14,004 nucleotides of DNA from Deltaproteobacteria bacterium RIFCSPLOWO2_02_FULL_57_26 (GCA_001798455.1 MGSI01000027.1:1238-15241), one strand, 5' to 3'; counted from the stretch's first letter, positions 6,396-14,004 are shown. The notes: generated by a model not told the origin, from the letters alone. Made by a program: numbers and translations.

Positions 6396-7593
6396 GAGCG
6401 AAGGTAACCCGTAGGAGATCGCCGACCTGGATCGAGCTGCTGTCTTTCACCAGGAGCGCCTCGGGCATTTTATGCGTAATGCTGTAGCCCCTCTCCAGAA
6501 CCGCAAGTGGGCTAAGCGTGCCCAGCCGACCGGCCCCGTGAGTGAGACGGCTCTTCAAACGATCGAGATGGTCCCGAAATCGACGCCAGAGACTTAAGGA
6601 GAGTTCGTCCAAGCGCATCTGGTTTTCCCGCAGCCGGCGTCGGGGATCGACCAGCCTGCGAACCATTTGGTCCCAGGCTTCTCTCTCGGCTGCAATTCTG
6701 GTTAGGATCATCCTCTCCATCCGACTGCCCAAAATCTGCAGTCGGGCCTTAAGCTCTTCTTTGCGGGGGACCACCATCTCCGCAGCAGCGGTCGGAGTTG
6801 GGGCCCGATGATCCGCGACGAAATCGGCAATGGTAAAGTCTATTTCGTGGCCCACGGCCGAGATAACCGGAACCGGTGCCGCGAAGATGGCCCGGGCCAC
6901 CCCTTCCTCGTTGAAGGCCCAGAGATCTTCCAACGATCCTCCACCGCGTCCGACGATTATCACCTCTGCCATCCCGGAGCCCCCGAGCTCGTTGATCCCC
7001 TGAGCGATCTCCTCGGCCGCCCCCTCCCCCTGTACCTTGACCGGACGCACGATAACCCTGCGCTCCGGAAACCGATCACCGATAATCCGCAGCATGTCCC
7101 TCAGGGCCGCGCCCTGTAGTGAGGTGACGATACCGATGGAGGCCGGGAGAAACGGGAGCGGCCGCTTCCGCTCCGGAGCGAATAGCCCTTCCTCCCCCAG
7201 TCTTTTCTTAAGCTGTTCGAACGCCACATAGAGCGCGCCCTGCCCCCGCGGCTCCATCGTTTCGACGTAGATCTGCAAGTCCCCACGCGGCGAGTAGAGG
7301 CTCACCCGGCCGAAGCACATCACCTCCATGCCGTTCTCAGGCTGAAAGGTAAGGCTCAATCCCCGGCGTCGAAACATGACCGCAGCAATCTGACTCTTGT
7401 CGTCCTTGAGTGTGAAATAAAGGTGTCCGGAGGGGGGAACGCGAAAATTGGAAATTTCCCCTACGACCCAAAACGCGTCCAGCTCCCGTTCAAGCGTGCC
7501 CTTAACGATCTCGTTCAGCTCGCTAACGGTTAGAAGCCCCTGCGCTTCAGCGGCAAAAAAAGGGAGGCCTGGGTCTTGTCGCGCTTCTTTCAT
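6358..7593 (-). CDS. xseA: exodeoxyribonuclease VII large subunit
   Basis: This is the catalytic subunit of exonuclease VII, 411 residues (the E. coli protein is about 456). The N-terminal OB-fold spans about 20-115 (VSELNEIVKGTLERELDAFWVVGEISNF, then SGHLYFTLKDD). The nuclease core holds IGIVTSLQGAALRDM (153-167), RGGGSLEDLW (216-225), VGHEID (247-252) and ADHRAPTPTAAAE (260-272). The TG usual in the TS-x-TGAA motif reads QG here; the other signatures are intact. The coiled helical region that carries XseB follows, then the C-terminal segment SPLAVLERGYSIT. It works with XseB on single-stranded DNA. GGGG lies almost directly before the ATG, a weak ribosome site. It is first in the minus-strand unit, 160 nt downstream of the ctp gene and beyond a terminator. 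Confidence 0.95.
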   Translation of the reverse strand: MKEARQDPGLPFFAAEAQGLLTVSELNEIVKGTLERELDAFWVVGEISNFRVPPSGHLYFTLKDDKSQIAAVMFRRRGLSLTFQPENGMEVMCFGRVSLYSPRGDLQIYVETMEPRGQGALYVAFEQLKKRLGEEGLFAPERKRPLPFLPASIGIVTSLQGAALRDMLRIIGDRFPERRVIVRPVKVQGEGAAEEIAQGINELGGSGMAEVIIVGRGGGSLEDLWAFNEEGVARAIFAAPVPVISAVGHEIDFTIADFVADHRAPTPTAAAEMVVPRKEELKARLQILGSRMERMILTRIAAEREAWDQMVRRLVDPRRRLRENQMRLDELSLSLWRRFRDHLDRLKSRLTHGAGRLGTLSPLAVLERGYSITHKMPEALLVKDSSSIQVGDLLRVTFARGKSLCRVEDKE

Positions 7594-7682
7594 TCCCCTA
7601 CTGACCGTTGAAAAAGGCCCATCTGCGGTGTTCTGCTCGACTGCCTCGCTCCAACGTACCGCCTAATCCAGACCCCACAAAA

Positions 7683-7712
7683 CGATTAGCCCTCCAGAAG
7701 GAGGGCTAATCG
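7683..7712 (-). terminator. Rho-independent terminator of the ftsE-ftsX-envC-ctp unit
   Basis: CGATTAGCCCTCC (7683-7695) and its complement (7700-7712) form a perfect 13-bp stem with a 4-nt loop. On the minus strand TTTT (7679-7682) follows at once. The plus side has no T-run, so it acts on minus-strand transcripts, 42 nt after the ctp stop and about 90 nt before xseA. This separates the two minus-strand units. Confidence 0.85.
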
Positions 7713-7753
7713 CGACGCACACTCGGATCTCTCTCGACGGGGCAGGATCCCCA

Positions 7754-9073
7754 TCAGGCAGCCTTTCTCTGCACCAGCTGTTTGAAGACATCCCACCCCT
7801 TTAACAACTCTAGAGCGCGCTTGAGCTGGGGGTCACTGTCGCGCGACTCTTCACTTTGCGGCTGCGCCGGTTTAGCCTTTTGCTCCTTCTGATTTTCCAA
7901 ATGGCCGGGCAGGTTCTCTTCTCTCAGCGTGGGACGCTTTCGCTCCTCCACCTTGGCTTCCTGTACCGGGACGTTATCCATAACGATGTCCGGAACAATG
8001 CCGGTTGCCTGGATCGATCGCCCTTTGGGGGTGTAGTAACGCGCGGTCGTAAGGCGCAGCGCAGAATTATCGTCCAAGGGGAGAATGGTCTGAACCGAGC
8101 CCTTGCCGAAGGTTTTCGTCCCCAGAACTACCGCCCGCTTATGGTCCTGCAGAGCCCCCGCCACGATTTCCGACGCGCTCGCGCTGCCGCCATTGACGAG
8201 AGCGACCATGGGAAAATCGTTCCAGGTGCCCTCCTTGCGGGCAAAATACTTTTGTCGCTGGCTCTCCAAACGCCCCTCCGTGTAAACGATCAGGCCGGAG
8301 TCGAGAAAGAGGTCTGCAACCCTCACCGCCTGGGTGAGCAGGCCGCCCGGATTGTTACGCAGGTCGAGAACCAATCCCTTCAGCCCGCCTTTCTCCGATC
8401 TCAGCTTCTCGAGGGCCTTCTGCATATCCCGGTCGCTGCGCTCCTGAAACTGGGCGAGGCGAATATATCCGTAGCCTTCCTCCAGCGCGCGGCTGCGGAC
8501 ACTCTGCACTCGGATCGTGTCCCGCACGAGGGTAAAAGTCAGGAAATCCGGGACGCCTTCCCGCCTGATCGCGATCGTCACCTTCGATCCGTTTGGACCG
8601 CGCAGCCGCCTGACCGCTTCCACCAGCGTCATATCCTTGGTGAAATCATCCTCGATTTTAAAGATCTGATCCCCGGGTTTGACACCCGCCCGGTATGCCG
8701 GAGTATCCTCAATCGGTGAGACGACCGTTAGAACACCATCTTTGACGGTGATTTCGATTCCCAGCCCGCCGAATTTCCCCTGGGTATCCATCTGCAGCTC
8801 TTTGTAAAGCTCCGGAGTCAAATAAGCGCTGTGTGGATCCATCGAATGCAGCATCCCGTTGATCGCCCCGGTCAAGAGTTCTTTGGTATTGACGTCGTCC
8901 ACGTAGTTTTTCCGGACGATGGCGAGGATATTCGTAAAGGTCTCTAAGCGCTCGTATTCTTCCCGCGGTATGGCCGAGACGTCCGGCACCACGTGGCTGC
9001 TCAAAAATAGACCCAGCCCAAGACACAGGACCAACCAAAGAACCGCAATTCTACTCCGTTTCAACCAGCGCAT
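7754..9073 (-). CDS. S41 C-terminal processing protease (PDZ-containing)
   Basis: This periplasmic serine protease of the CtpA/CtpB/Prc family has 439 residues. An N-terminal membrane anchor or signal (IAVLWLVLCLGLGLFLSS) is followed by a helical linker with NYVDDVN, a PDZ domain (about 95-175) with GGLGIEI and DTPAYRAGVKPGD, and the protease core. By spacing to B. subtilis CtpB, the catalytic residues are S299 in GGSASASEI, K324 in TFGKGSVQ and Q328. A 60-residue lysine/glutamate/proline-rich tail with a last helix ends it. I use the ATG at 9073, with GGAG 7 nt upstream, rather than the GTG at 9088. It follows envC by 62 nt, in an A/T-rich gap with a TAGAAT that could be a -10. Such proteases trim or degrade cell-wall hydrolases and lipoproteins, which fits its FtsEX-EnvC neighbours. 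Confidence 0.92.
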   Translation of the reverse strand: MRWLKRSRIAVLWLVLCLGLGLFLSSHVVPDVSAIPREEYERLETFTNILAIVRKNYVDDVNTKELLTGAINGMLHSMDPHSAYLTPELYKELQMDTQGKFGGLGIEITVKDGVLTVVSPIEDTPAYRAGVKPGDQIFKIEDDFTKDMTLVEAVRRLRGPNGSKVTIAIRREGVPDFLTFTLVRDTIRVQSVRSRALEEGYGYIRLAQFQERSDRDMQKALEKLRSEKGGLKGLVLDLRNNPGGLLTQAVRVADLFLDSGLIVYTEGRLESQRQKYFARKEGTWNDFPMVALVNGGSASASEIVAGALQDHKRAVVLGTKTFGKGSVQTILPLDDNSALRLTTARYYTPKGRSIQATGIVPDIVMDNVPVQEAKVEERKRPTLREENLPGHLENQKEQKAKPAQPQSEESRDSDPQLKRALELLKGWDVFKQLVQRKAA

Positions 9074-9080
9074 AAGATTG

Positions 9081-9084
9081 CTCC
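9081..9084 (-). promoter_or_regulatory. ribosome binding site deciding the ctp start
   Basis: GGAG on the minus strand stands 7 nt before the ATG at 9073. It lies inside the codons that would follow the alternative GTG at 9088, which itself has no such site. Confidence 0.6.
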
Positions 9085-9135
9085 GCACCTATTAAGATTT
9101 TGAAATTAAATTCTAGCTTAAAAGCCCCCAAATAG

Positions 9136-10293
9136 CTACCGCTTCCTAAACCACGGGAGAGGGTCCAAAGGTTTTCCGCCTTTGCGGATCTCGAAGTACA
9201 GCCGCGCGCCTTCCAGGGAGTCGCTGTCCCCCACGGTGGCTATCGGCTCCCTTGTGCGCACCAGGTCCCCGGCGTTTTTTAGGAGATCAGAGAGATGGGC
9301 ATAGATGGTGTAATACCTTTGCCCGTGGTCGATGATCATCATTTTGCCGTATCCCGCAAAGCGATTAGCGAAAATCACCTTGCCGCTCTCGACGGCCCTG
9401 ATCTCTTCTCCTAAAGAAGCTGCGATATCGACGCCCTGGCGAAACAGCTCCGCGGAAAACTCCCGGTGCCAGGTTTTTCCGAAGGCCGCCGTCACCTCCC
9501 CCCGGACCGGGTACTCGAGCTTTCCTCTCATGGTCTCAAAGTTAACCTGGCCTGGGACCTCTCCGGTCTTGGCCATGGCTTTGCGGCTGATCTCGTCCAT
9601 CATCTTCTGGAGGCGGTGAGCTGCCTGCTCCAGCTCTTCCAGTGCCCGCACCCGCACCTCTTTCTCCCGCCGCAAGCTGGCGAGGACCAGTTTCTTCTTC
9701 TCCCTTTGCAGGCGGATCGCTTCCTTGACCTCCACCAGCCGCCCTCTCTCCCGGTCCACCTCCTCGCGTTTTTTGACCAGTTCCTCTTTGAGCGCCTCCA
9801 GTTGAATCGACTCCCGACCCAAGGCTGCCACGAGCTGCTGGTCGTAGGCCAGGGTGATCTCAAGGTAGCGTTTGCGCTGCATGAGTTCGGCTACGGAGAA
9901 ACCCCCATTGAGAAGCACGAAGGGGCTCCCCCCTCTTTGCCATTTGTAAAGCGCCTTCACCCTTGTCCTGAGCAGTTCCCGCCGCGTTTGCAACGATGAG
10001 GTTGTCTTTTGCGCCTCTTCCTCTTTTCTCTGGAGATCCCCAACCACCGCCTCTAACCGACCATTGATCTGCTTCAACTCCCGGTCTTTTTTGTCCAATG
10101 CCTCCTCAACTTTCCGAAGATCCTTGAGGACCGATCCCTCCTTTTTCTGGACCTTGCTGATCCCCTGTCTCTCTCGGGCAATCTTTTTTTTAATCCCCTC
10201 CAGTTGCTTCTCCACCTCGGCCCCTTGAACCTGAGACCAGAGGCAAATCATCAGCGCGGGCAAGACCCACCGCGCTTTCAACGTCCGCATCAT
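9136..10293 (-). CDS. envC: EnvC-like murein hydrolase activator, degenerate LytM
   Basis: This 385-residue periplasmic protein has a signal peptide (residues 1-24, VLPALMICLWSQVQGA), a long coiled coil (about 25-115 and 150-245) broken by a loop with LYKWQRGGSPFVLLNGGFSVAELMQRKRYL, and a C-terminal LytM domain (about 255-385). In that domain the metal ligands are mostly lost. Arg285 stands where H of HxGxD is expected (FRQGVDI), and the HLH motif reads RLYFEI (364-369); only D289 and H333 (YAHLSD) remain. This matches EnvC, which activates N-acetylmuramoyl-L-alanine amidases under FtsEX control at the division site. The ATGATG start overlaps the ftsX stop by 4 bases, so either ATG (10293 or 10290) may be used. 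A longer reading to 10719 lies over ftsX in another frame and is rejected. The gene name is by homology and order. Confidence 0.9.
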   Translation of the reverse strand: MMRTLKARWVLPALMICLWSQVQGAEVEKQLEGIKKKIARERQGISKVQKKEGSVLKDLRKVEEALDKKDRELKQINGRLEAVVGDLQRKEEEAQKTTSSLQTRRELLRTRVKALYKWQRGGSPFVLLNGGFSVAELMQRKRYLEITLAYDQQLVAALGRESIQLEALKEELVKKREEVDRERGRLVEVKEAIRLQREKKKLVLASLRREKEVRVRALEELEQAAHRLQKMMDEISRKAMAKTGEVPGQVNFETMRGKLEYPVRGEVTAAFGKTWHREFSAELFRQGVDIAASLGEEIRAVESGKVIFANRFAGYGKMMIIDHGQRYYTIYAHLSDLLKNAGDLVRTREPIATVGDSDSLEGARLYFEIRKGGKPLDPLPWFRKR

Positions 10294-11198
10294 CCACTCC
10301 ACCGTTTGAGAAATTGCCGCAGGGAAAACAAGCTTCCTCCCGTCCCCATCGCCCAACCGAGAAGCACCAAAACCACGCTCCCCTGCAGGTCGAGAAAGTG
10401 CAGCCCACCGCCGGGAGCAAAGACGCCAAAAGAGGCAGGAATCCGATCGTGCAGAAAAAGAAAAAACAGCCACAAACCAAACAGCGCCACGGAAGCCCCC
10501 GCCACACCCTGGATCATCCCCTCGATCACGAACGGGGCCTTGATCAACCCTGCGGGAGCGCCAACCAGCTGCATGATCTCGATCTCGTCCCTGCGCGCCA
10601 GAAAAGCCAGCCGAACCGTGCTTCCCACGATCAAGAGCGTGGCAACAAAAAGAAAACCTCCGAGCACCCATTTCGCCCACTGGATCCCGAGCACGAGAAG
10701 CCCCAATTTCTCCACCCACTCCTCGGGATACTCGACCTCGCCGACTCCCCGCAGGCCGCGCAGTCGCTGCGCCAAGGCTTCCGCGGCCGCCCGAGTGCGG
10801 TGCGGTCCTTTGAGCGCGATCTCCAGCGAGGCCGGTAAAATGTCTGCTTTCAGTCCCTCTAGCACCCCGGCCTGCGCCCCCAGGGTCTGCTTAAACTTCT
10901 CCCAGGCTTCGGTCTTTGAGACGTAGCGCACGCGCTCCACGTCCGGGTAAGAACGTACCTGCTTGAGCAACTGATCGAGTTCCTCGGGGGCCAGCTCTTT
11001 TTCGAGATAAACGAAAACCTGAACCTGGCTTCCCCATCCCCTGAGCAGGCCGTGCAGGTTCTCCTGAATCAGGAGAAAGCCGCCGAATATAAACAGGGTC
11101 ATCGCCATGGTGCCGGAGGTCAGAATATGGGTCCAGAACAATTCTTTCAGGCTTTTAAGAACCCGGCGGAATACGAAGGAAGTCTGCGTCAGCCTCAC
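10290..11198 (-). CDS. ftsX: cell division protein FtsX
   Basis: This is the membrane half of the FtsEX complex, 302 residues. It has a short cytoplasmic N-terminus, a first membrane helix (about 26-45, LTSGTMAMTLFIFGGFLLI), a periplasmic domain (about 46-170) that in known systems contacts EnvC or another hydrolase regulator, then three further helices (about 177-200, 225-250, 268-290). RRDEIEIMQLVGAP and FVIEGMIQGVAG are the typical FtsX/MacB-type signatures. The GTG start overlaps the ftsE stop by 4 bases (GTGA), and AGAGG lies just upstream. FtsX passes the ATP cycle of FtsE to the periplasm during septum splitting. Confidence 0.95.
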   Translation of the reverse strand: MRLTQTSFVFRRVLKSLKELFWTHILTSGTMAMTLFIFGGFLLIQENLHGLLRGWGSQVQVFVYLEKELAPEELDQLLKQVRSYPDVERVRYVSKTEAWEKFKQTLGAQAGVLEGLKADILPASLEIALKGPHRTRAAAEALAQRLRGLRGVGEVEYPEEWVEKLGLLVLGIQWAKWVLGGFLFVATLLIVGSTVRLAFLARRDEIEIMQLVGAPAGLIKAPFVIEGMIQGVAGASVALFGLWLFFLFLHDRIPASFGVFAPGGGLHFLDLQGSVVLVLLGWAMGTGGSLFSLRQFLKRWSG

Positions 11199-11881
11199 GC
11201 AGACCTCTCCCCGTCCGCAGGTTTGGAATCCCCCACCAGACGTCCCCGCTGGAGATAGACCACGCGATGGCTGAACCGCTGCAGGAGCCCCGTGTCGTGA
11301 GTGGCGATCACGACGGTCGTCCCCTGCTCGTGAATGCGCAAAAAGAGCCGCATGGTCTCCTCCGCCATCTCCGCATCCAGGTTACCCGTCGGCTCGTCGG
11401 CCAAAACCAGAATCGGATCGTTCACCAAAGCCCGGGCTATGGCGACCCTCTGCTGCTCCCCTCCGGAAAGCGCTGGCGGCTTGCAGTCGTGCTTATCCTT
11501 GAGCCCCAGCTCCCGCAGCAGGTGAAAGGCTTTTTTGCGGCCCTCCCGCCTAGGTGTCCCCACCACCTCGGCGGCCAGGGCGACGTTCTCCAGCGCCGTC
11601 AGGGTAGGCAGGAGCTTGAACTCCTGAAAAACCAGGCCGAGCTCCTGGCGCAACCGGGCCACCGCCCCGCCATTGAGCCGGGTGATGTTCCTGCCGTTGA
11701 CGATGATCTGGCCCTCGGTCGCCTCTTCCTCGCGGAAGAGAAGCCTTAGAAGCGTAGTCTTCCCGGCCCCGCTCGGGCCGTTAAGAAATACAAACTCGCC
11801 TTTCTCGATCTGCAGATGGATATCCGCAAGGGCAGCATAATTGGGCGGGTAGATCTTGGAGACGCGAAACAAACGGACCAT
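11195..11881 (-). CDS. ftsE: cell division ATP-binding protein FtsE
   Basis: This 228-residue ABC ATPase has every nucleotide-binding element: Walker A GPSGAGKT (35-42), Q-loop Q85, signature LSGGEQQR (137-144), Walker B ILVLADEPTGNLD (156-168) and H-loop H194 in ATHD. The opening MVRLFRVSKIYPPNYAALADIHL suits FtsE, whose second residues contact the inner face of the membrane. It partners FtsX. The ribosome site (GGCGGC before TTGAATG) is weak. It opens the minus-strand operon, divergent from the radical SAM gene across a 111-nt gap. I do not see a convincing minus-strand promoter there. Confidence 0.95.
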   Translation of the reverse strand: MVRLFRVSKIYPPNYAALADIHLQIEKGEFVFLNGPSGAGKTTLLRLLFREEEATEGQIIVNGRNITRLNGGAVARLRQELGLVFQEFKLLPTLTALENVALAAEVVGTPRREGRKKAFHLLRELGLKDKHDCKPPALSGGEQQRVAIARALVNDPILVLADEPTGNLDAEMAEETMRLFLRIHEQGTTVVIATHDTGLLQRFSHRVVYLQRGRLVGDSKPADGERSA

Positions 11882-11925
11882 TCAAGCCGCCATGCCGAAG
11901 CGATGCAGAAGGGCACACAAATTGC

Positions 11926-11954
11926 TTGACATCAGCTAGACCCGCTGTTAAAGT
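11926..11954 (+). promoter_or_regulatory. sigma-70-type promoter of the radical SAM gene
   Basis: TTGACA (11926-11931), a 17-nt spacer and TAAAGT (11949-11954, four of six bases of TATAAT) make a good promoter. The expected start is near 11961, leaving a leader of about 32 nt. The layout is nearly the same as the promoter at 3613-3641. Confidence 0.65.
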
Positions 11955-11955
11955 G

Positions 11956-11972
11956 CGCCAAAAGTCCTGGCG
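11956..11972 (+). repeat. small inverted repeat at the predicted transcript start
   Basis: CGCCA (11956-11960) and TGGCG (11968-11972) flank a 7-nt loop directly after the -10. It could be an operator or a short 5'-leader hairpin of the radical SAM gene. It is small enough to be chance. Confidence 0.3.
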
Positions 11973-11992
11973 GATACTTTTATCTATAAGGT

Positions 11993-14004
11993 ATGTTACA
12001 GCAACTTACAAGTGCCGAGGCGGCTCGCGCATTGACAGAAAAACCGCAGATCAAGAGATTCCGGATTGTTCTGATCAAACCCTCCAAATACGACGACGAG
12101 GGGTACGTGGTTCGCTTCTGGAAAGGGGTGTTGCCTAGCAATACCCTCAGCGTCCTTCACGGCTTGACCCAGGATGTGATCGACCGCCGGGTCTTCGGAA
12201 ATCTCAAGATCGACGTGGTCACCTTCGATGAGACAGCGGAGAAATTACCGATCCGAAAAATCGTTCGCTGGAGTCAGCAACCCCACACCAAACTGCTGGT
12301 CTGCCTCGTCGGCGTCCAGACCAACCAGTTCCCGCGGGCGCTGGATCTGGCGAAACAGTTTAGAGCCCGTGCCATCGACGTCATGATCGGCGGCTTCCAC
12401 ACCAGCGGAACTATATCCATGCTGGGGATGGAAGAGCCCGATATCCAGGAGCTGTTTCGCGAGTCGATCACGGTCGTGTCCGGCGAGGTCGAGGGGAAGT
12501 GGGACGAGATCCTTTCCGACTGCCTCAAGGGGCGGCTTAAACCTGTGTATCACTATGCTCAGGATCTCCAGAATCTGGTGGACATTCACGAGGCTCCCCT
12601 GCCCCTGACGAGCCCCAAGACCATGAAGCACTTTGCTAAGCCCGCCTTCGGAACCGCCGACACTTCCCGGGGCTGCCCGTTCGCATGCTCCTTTTGTACC
12701 ATCATCAACGTCCAGGGGAGAAAGATGCGCGAGCGGAGCCCGGAAAGAATTGCCGAGCTTTTGCGCCGCAATTATCACGCGCACGGCACATCCTTTTACT
12801 TTTTCACCGACGATAACTTCGCCCGTAAAAAGCTCTGGCGAGAAACCTTCGAGGCGATCATTGGTTTGCGAGAAGAAGGCATCAAGATCTCCTTCATGAT
12901 GCAAGTGGACCTAGCCCGCAAGCCCAAGGATTTCGTGAAGCTGGCCGGCCAAGCCGGCTGCACCCAGGTGTTTATCGGCATGGAGAGCGTGAATCCCCAG
13001 AATCTCAAGGCCGAAGGAAAGGGCCAAAATCACGTCGAAGAGTATCAGAAGATTATTAAGGAATGGCACGATGCCGGAGTAGTCGTCCACACCGGGTATA
13101 TTATCGGTCTCCCCTTCGACACCAGGGAGCAGGTGCCGCAGGACATCCGCTACCTCATGGAGGAGATCGAGCCCGATCAGGCCTCGTTCTTTATGCTCAC
13201 CCCCTTGCCCGGGTCGCACGACCACCGCGAGATGAAGCGGCACGGAGAGTGGATGGATCCGGATTTCAACAAGCGCGATTCCTTCCACGCAACCATCAAA
13301 CATCCTCAGATGACCGCCGAGGAGTGGACCCGGGCTTATGAGGATGCCTGGAAGACATTCTATAGCAAAGAGAGCATGATCAAGATCCTCTCAAGATGGA
13401 ACCATAACCCTAAGGTCTATTGGAATCTCATGTCTGTTTTCTTCTGGTATAAGAACGCAGCCCTTATCGAGAAACAGCATCCTATGATTGCCGGTTTCTT
13501 TAGATTGAAAGACCGGTTATCGCGCAGACCTGGTTTCGCGATCGACCCCCTGCCCGTTCACCTCTGGAAACGTGCCCGAGAGGTCATTCAACTCTTCATC
13601 TCATGGGCCAAGTTCGTCAAGGAGATGGAAGAGGTATGGCTCCAGACAAGAAAGAAGAGTGAAAAAGAAGAAAGATGGCTTGAAGAGGTGCAGAAAATTC
13701 AGGGAGAGATATGGCAGGCCCTCAAGATTGCGGAATGGCAGAAGGCCTACAACAACGCGAAGGCGACGCTCCCCGCCAGGGCCAAGGCCTTGCTCGATCC
13801 CTTCGAGGACCTATCTTCAAAGATACTTCTCACGCGAAGAGATTTGAACGCCTTTCTGCGGCAATGGGAGGGACTCCAAGGAAGGCTACAGGAACTGCGG
13901 CTCCATCTCACGCGAGAGGGAGAGGCCGCCCGCGGATGGCTTGACGAGATGGTCCGCATCCACAGGAGTATGTCTCTAGGAGACAGGATACAGGAATGGC
14001 AGGA
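11993..14004 (+). CDS. B12-binding-type radical SAM protein with long helical C-terminal extension, 3'-partial
   Basis: This frame is open for 670 codons and leaves the window without a stop. An N-terminal region (about 20-190) resembles a cobalamin-binding Rossmann domain, with VIGGFHTSG-type GGFHTSG (133-139) and GEVEG (164-168); no DxHxxG cobalamin motif is visible. The radical SAM core follows: CPFACSFC (228-235) supplies the three cysteines C228, C232 and C235 of the iron-sulfur cluster, then FFTDDNF, FIGMES (327-332) and HTGYIIGLPFDT (366-377). From about 493 on, the protein is charged, helical and possibly coiled-coil, outside the core. Related enzymes include methylases and cyclases such as HpnR, BchE and others; the substrate is unknown. 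The ATG at 11993 is the first possible start (in-frame TAA at 11987) with a weak AAGG site. It has its own promoter. Confidence 0.88.
   Translation, partial: MLQQLTSAEAARALTEKPQIKRFRIVLIKPSKYDDEGYVVRFWKGVLPSNTLSVLHGLTQDVIDRRVFGNLKIDVVTFDETAEKLPIRKIVRWSQQPHTKLLVCLVGVQTNQFPRALDLAKQFRARAIDVMIGGFHTSGTISMLGMEEPDIQELFRESITVVSGEVEGKWDEILSDCLKGRLKPVYHYAQDLQNLVDIHEAPLPLTSPKTMKHFAKPAFGTADTSRGCPFACSFCTIINVQGRKMRERSPERIAELLRRNYHAHGTSFYFFTDDNFARKKLWRETFEAIIGLREEGIKISFMMQVDLARKPKDFVKLAGQAGCTQVFIGMESVNPQNLKAEGKGQNHVEEYQKIIKEWHDAGVVVHTGYIIGLPFDTREQVPQDIRYLMEEIEPDQASFFMLTPLPGSHDHREMKRHGEWMDPDFNKRDSFHATIKHPQMTAEEWTRAYEDAWKTFYSKESMIKILSRWNHNPKVYWNLMSVFFWYKNAALIEKQHPMIAGFFRLKDRLSRRPGFAIDPLPVHLWKRAREVIQLFISWAKFVKEMEEVWLQTRKKSEKEERWLEEVQKIQGEIWQALKIAEWQKAYNNAKATLPARAKALLDPFEDLSSKILLTRRDLNAFLRQWEGLQGRLQELRLHLTREGEAARGWLDEMVRIHRSMSLGDRIQEWQ

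Noticed and set aside
10294..10719. 142-residue N-terminal extension of the EnvC frame
   Set aside because: It lies over ftsX in another frame, has Arg/Gly-rich noise composition, and the ATGATG at 10293 overlaps the ftsX stop directly before a signal peptide.
12245..12904. 219-residue minus-strand frame
   Set aside because: Antisense shadow of the radical SAM gene, which has clear catalytic motifs.
1..14004. CRISPR arrays, tRNA or rRNA genes, insertion sequences, phage genes
   Set aside because: None seen: no spaced repeats of 25-40 nt, no cloverleaf-like sequence, no transposase motifs or terminal repeats.

Overview
The window looks like chromosomal DNA from a moderately GC-rich, free-living Gram-negative bacterium. 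Sec-type leaders on periplasmic proteins, an ftsE-ftsX-envC-ctp cell-envelope operon and an xseA/xseB pair support this. The gene order, plus solute-binding proteins standing alone without their transporters, reminds me of Desulfobacterota-like or neighbouring uncultured soil and groundwater lineages (for example Binatota or Methylomirabilota). That placement is inference. I see no phage genes, transposases, CRISPR arrays, tRNAs or rRNAs.

Left part (1-4726), accessory uptake and metabolism: a possible frameshifted 3' remnant of an upstream dehydrogenase (1-196, weak); an MFS transporter (+); a convergent pair of minus-strand genes, a GST and a NMT1/TauA-like periplasmic binding protein; and, divergent from the GST, an FbpA-like periplasmic binding protein (+) behind a recognisable sigma-70 promoter. 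Neither binding protein has a permease or ATPase gene next to it here. A double inverted repeat lies between the GST and the NMT1-like gene.

Middle part (4743-7712), all on the minus strand and transcribed right to left: xseA, an M23 (LytM) metallopeptidase with a complete metal site, xseB, then a DUF2007-type protein ending in a zinc ribbon. XseA and XseB form exodeoxyribonuclease VII, and the peptidase gene sits between the two subunit genes. A degenerate 7-nt tandem repeat (eight units) fills the peptidase/xseB junction.

Right-middle part (7683-11881), minus strand: ftsE, ftsX, envC and a ctp (S41) protease. ftsE/ftsX and ftsX/envC overlap by 4 bases. A 13-bp stem with a T-run closes the unit. 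FtsEX is the ABC-type complex that controls EnvC, a LytM protein that has lost its catalytic residues and in known systems switches on cell-wall amidases during division. The Ctp protease commonly trims envelope proteins or hydrolases. So two LytM proteins lie close together: one apparently catalytic, one apparently an activator.

Right end (11926-14004): a good TTGACA-N17-TAAAGT promoter drives a cobalamin-binding-type radical SAM gene, divergent from ftsE. It stays open to the window edge and carries a long helical C-terminal extension of unknown role. No complete novel system is evident; this gene's C-terminal extension and its missing downstream neighbours are the best leads.
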